A stretch of DNA of 35,400 nt. Source: Prevotella sp. (GTDB taxonomy: Bacteria > Bacteroidota > Bacteroidia > Bacteroidales > Bacteroidaceae). A model generated the notes under the pieces. It was given only the letters and a program-made list of their open reading frames with translations, had not been told where the DNA came from and did not search any database. Shown here in pieces: positions 34,053 through 35,400 of the stretch. The translations under genes were made by a program, and so were the position numbers. Every line of letters starts with the position of its first letter. Position 1 is the stretch's first letter. The stretch covers positions 1 through 35,400 of the forward strand of contig JAFUFD010000104.1 in assembly GCA_017470055.1 (NCBI GenBank), written 5' to 3'.

Positions 34053-34215
34053 CGAATTGCGGAACGAGTTAGGTTTCTTATTCGTAACCCAGACAGAGGC
34101 ATCTCCGAAAGTTAAACTTTCTTAACGACCTACGCAATTCGTGACATATCACGGCAGTTCAAACCACTTTAACACTTCCCGTTCCAACTTCCGAAATTTG
34201 ACGTGATTTGCGTAG
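34053..34215. repeat. Inverted-repeat cluster upstream of the recombinase (candidate recombinase or regulator sites)
   Basis: CGAATTGCG (34053-34061) is the inverse of CGCAATTCG (34133-34141). CTACGCAA (34130-34137) is the inverse of TTGCGTAG (34208-34215). GAAAGTTAAACTTTC (34107-34121) is a perfect 15-bp palindrome. The gap 33935-34273 holds no supported gene. Such repeats next to an integrase gene are typical of recombinase arm sites or excision-control operators, but no core attachment site can be defined from one end. Confidence 0.4.
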
Positions 34216-34237
34216 CAATTTATTCCCAGAAAGGTAT

Positions 34238-34245
34238 TACTTTTG
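34238..34245 (+). promoter_or_regulatory. Promoter -7 box for the recombinase gene
   Basis: TACTTTTG matches TAnnTTTG, 28 nt before the ATG at 34274. No well-spaced -33 TTTG is present. Confidence 0.5.
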
Positions 34246-34273
34246 CAGCCCGAATTTTAAAACTGAGTTAAAA

Positions 34274-35400
34274 ATGAGAAGAGCAACGTTTTCTGTTTTG
34301 TTCTACGCGAACAAGAGTAAGGTAAAGGACGGCATCGTGCCAGTGATGGGCAGAATCACCATCAACGGAACACAGAGCCAGTTCAGTTGTAAGCGCAGCA
34401 TCCCGTTGTCATTATGGGATGCCAAGGGCAACTGCGCCAAAGGCAGGACGAGGGAGGCACTGGACTTGAACCGCGACCTTGACAACATAAAGGCACAGAT
34501 TATCAAGCACTACCAGCACCTGTCAGACCGTGAGGCGTTCGTCACGGCTGAGATGGTGCGCAATTCCTATCAAGGCTTTGGCAGTGAGTACGAGACCCTG
34601 CTCCGTGCCTTTGACAAGGATTGTGAGAGTCTGAAACGGCGTGTCGGCAAGGACAGGGCATTGGGGACATACAAACTACAAGTGAGGTCGAGGAACTATG
34701 TGGCCGACTTTCTGCAGATGTACCATAGACGTACCGATATATCCATGCAGGAACTCACGCCCGACTTCATCAAGGAGTTTGCCGTGTACCTTGCCAACGA
34801 CCGCCACTTAGCCAAGTCCACTATCTGGCTGACGTGTATGCATCTGAAAGGAGTCGTAGGCCGTGCCCATGACAACGGCAAGATACAGCGCAACGTCTTT
34901 GCGCAGTTTCATATCAGTCCCAAGTGCAAGGAGCGTACGTTTCTGACAGAAGAAGAACTTAAAACCGTGATGACGCATGAGTTTGAAGATGCACATCTCG
35001 CCTTTGTCCGTGACCTCTTCGTATTCATGAACTTCACTGCTCTGTCGTTCGTGGACTTGAAGGAACTGACTACGGACAACATCGTGGAAGTGAACGGCGA
35101 GAAATGGATTGTCGGCAAGCGTCACAAGACGGGTGTACCCTATCAAGTGAAGCTGCTGGAGGTTCCCTTGCAAATCATAGAGCGTTACCGAGACTATCCG
35201 AAGGAAAATCCCAAGTCAGTATTTGGCGAGGTCAATTACTGGAGCGTCTGCAAGAAGTTGAAGCCAGTGATGAAGGAGTGCGGCATTGAAAAGCCCATTT
35301 CCGCACACTGTGCAAGACATGGATTCGCTACGATGGCCTTAACGAATGGCATGCCAATTGAGAGCGTAAGCCGGGTATTGGGACATACGAACATCGTCAC
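34274..35400 (+). CDS. Tyrosine recombinase/integrase (partial, runs off the window)
   Basis: The ATG at 34274 opens a frame that continues to the window edge (375 codons, no stop). The N-terminal arm-binding-like domain (MRRATFSVLFYANKSKVKDG) and the SAM-like core-binding domain (about 110-215) match integrases of Bacteroidetes transposons and integrative elements. In the catalytic domain, a lysine is in GKRHKTGVPY, H345 and R348 in HCARHGFAT, and H371 in LGHTN. The catalytic tyrosine would lie just beyond position 35400. Where most recombinases carry the first arginine, this protein reads FTALSFVDL with serine at 258. CTnDOT-type integrases share that substitution (family knowledge). It probably moves a mobile element lying to the right. 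Confidence 0.9.
   Translation, partial: MRRATFSVLFYANKSKVKDGIVPVMGRITINGTQSQFSCKRSIPLSLWDAKGNCAKGRTREALDLNRDLDNIKAQIIKHYQHLSDREAFVTAEMVRNSYQGFGSEYETLLRAFDKDCESLKRRVGKDRALGTYKLQVRSRNYVADFLQMYHRRTDISMQELTPDFIKEFAVYLANDRHLAKSTIWLTCMHLKGVVGRAHDNGKIQRNVFAQFHISPKCKERTFLTEEELKTVMTHEFEDAHLAFVRDLFVFMNFTALSFVDLKELTTDNIVEVNGEKWIVGKRHKTGVPYQVKLLEVPLQIIERYRDYPKENPKSVFGEVNYWSVCKKLKPVMKECGIEKPISAHCARHGFATMALTNGMPIESVSRVLGHTNIV

Overview
The window looks like a chromosomal segment of a Bacteroidales bacterium, most probably Prevotella or a close relative (inference). The evidence is Bacteroidetes-type promoters with a TAnnTTTG -7 box in front of many genes and weak ribosome binding sites. There is also a SusC/SusD pair with a hybrid two-component regulator, and a fumarate reductase of the Bacteroidetes kind. 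One secreted protein ends in the short C-terminal motif common in Prevotella exported proteins.

Layout. 1-904 carries the end of the flavoprotein gene and the whole iron-sulfur subunit gene of succinate dehydrogenase/fumarate reductase, closed by a strong hairpin. 1003-1587 (minus) is an Fe/Mn superoxide dismutase. 1749-2768 (minus) is a REP-associated tyrosine transposase (RAYT-like, HUH) with a DprA-like C-terminal extension; REP-like palindromes lie downstream of it and inside its own reading frame. 2775-5507 is an AT-rich accessory island. It holds a roughly 125-nt composite hairpin, a secreted MORN/WG/leucine-rich-repeat mosaic protein, and a nested inverted-repeat element of about 365 bp. 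5508-6977 (minus) is a secreted alpha/beta hydrolase. 7113-7918 holds a bacterioferritin comigratory peroxiredoxin and a minimal alkyltransferase-domain protein. 8007-10358 is a GH95 glycosidase. 10376-13145 (minus) is a tightly overlapping cluster of a DUF3109 protein, uracil-DNA glycosylase and phosphoglycerate mutase.

13326-29566 is a polysaccharide utilisation locus, all on the plus strand: CE1-like esterase, GH3, hybrid two-component regulator, GH67 alpha-glucuronidase, GH35-like beta-galactosidase, SusC and SusD. GH67 points to glucuronoxylan or glucuronoarabinoxylan fragments. The esterase could remove acyl groups, GH3 could trim xylose or glucose, and GH35 (with the nearby GH95) could trim galactose or L-galactose/fucose decorations. 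No endo-xylanase (GH10/GH11) and no GH43 is visible, so the locus looks like a side-chain and oligosaccharide module that depends on backbone cutting elsewhere. A dyad just upstream of the susC promoter box is a candidate operator.

29658-31661 is a helix-hairpin-helix plus outer-membrane beta-barrel protein of unknown function. 31658-33903 (minus) is a two-gene sugar unit: an RffA-like dTDP-keto-sugar aminotransferase and a GT4 glycosyltransferase. From about 33935 an AT-rich, inverted-repeat-rich stretch leads into a tyrosine recombinase that runs off the window at 35400, probably the edge of an integrative element.

The strongest candidates for something undescribed are the composite hairpin at 3058-3191, the RAYT with its REP-derived in-frame segment and DprA-like domain, and the nested inverted-repeat element at 4996-5360. 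All calls come from reading the sequence; no database search was run.
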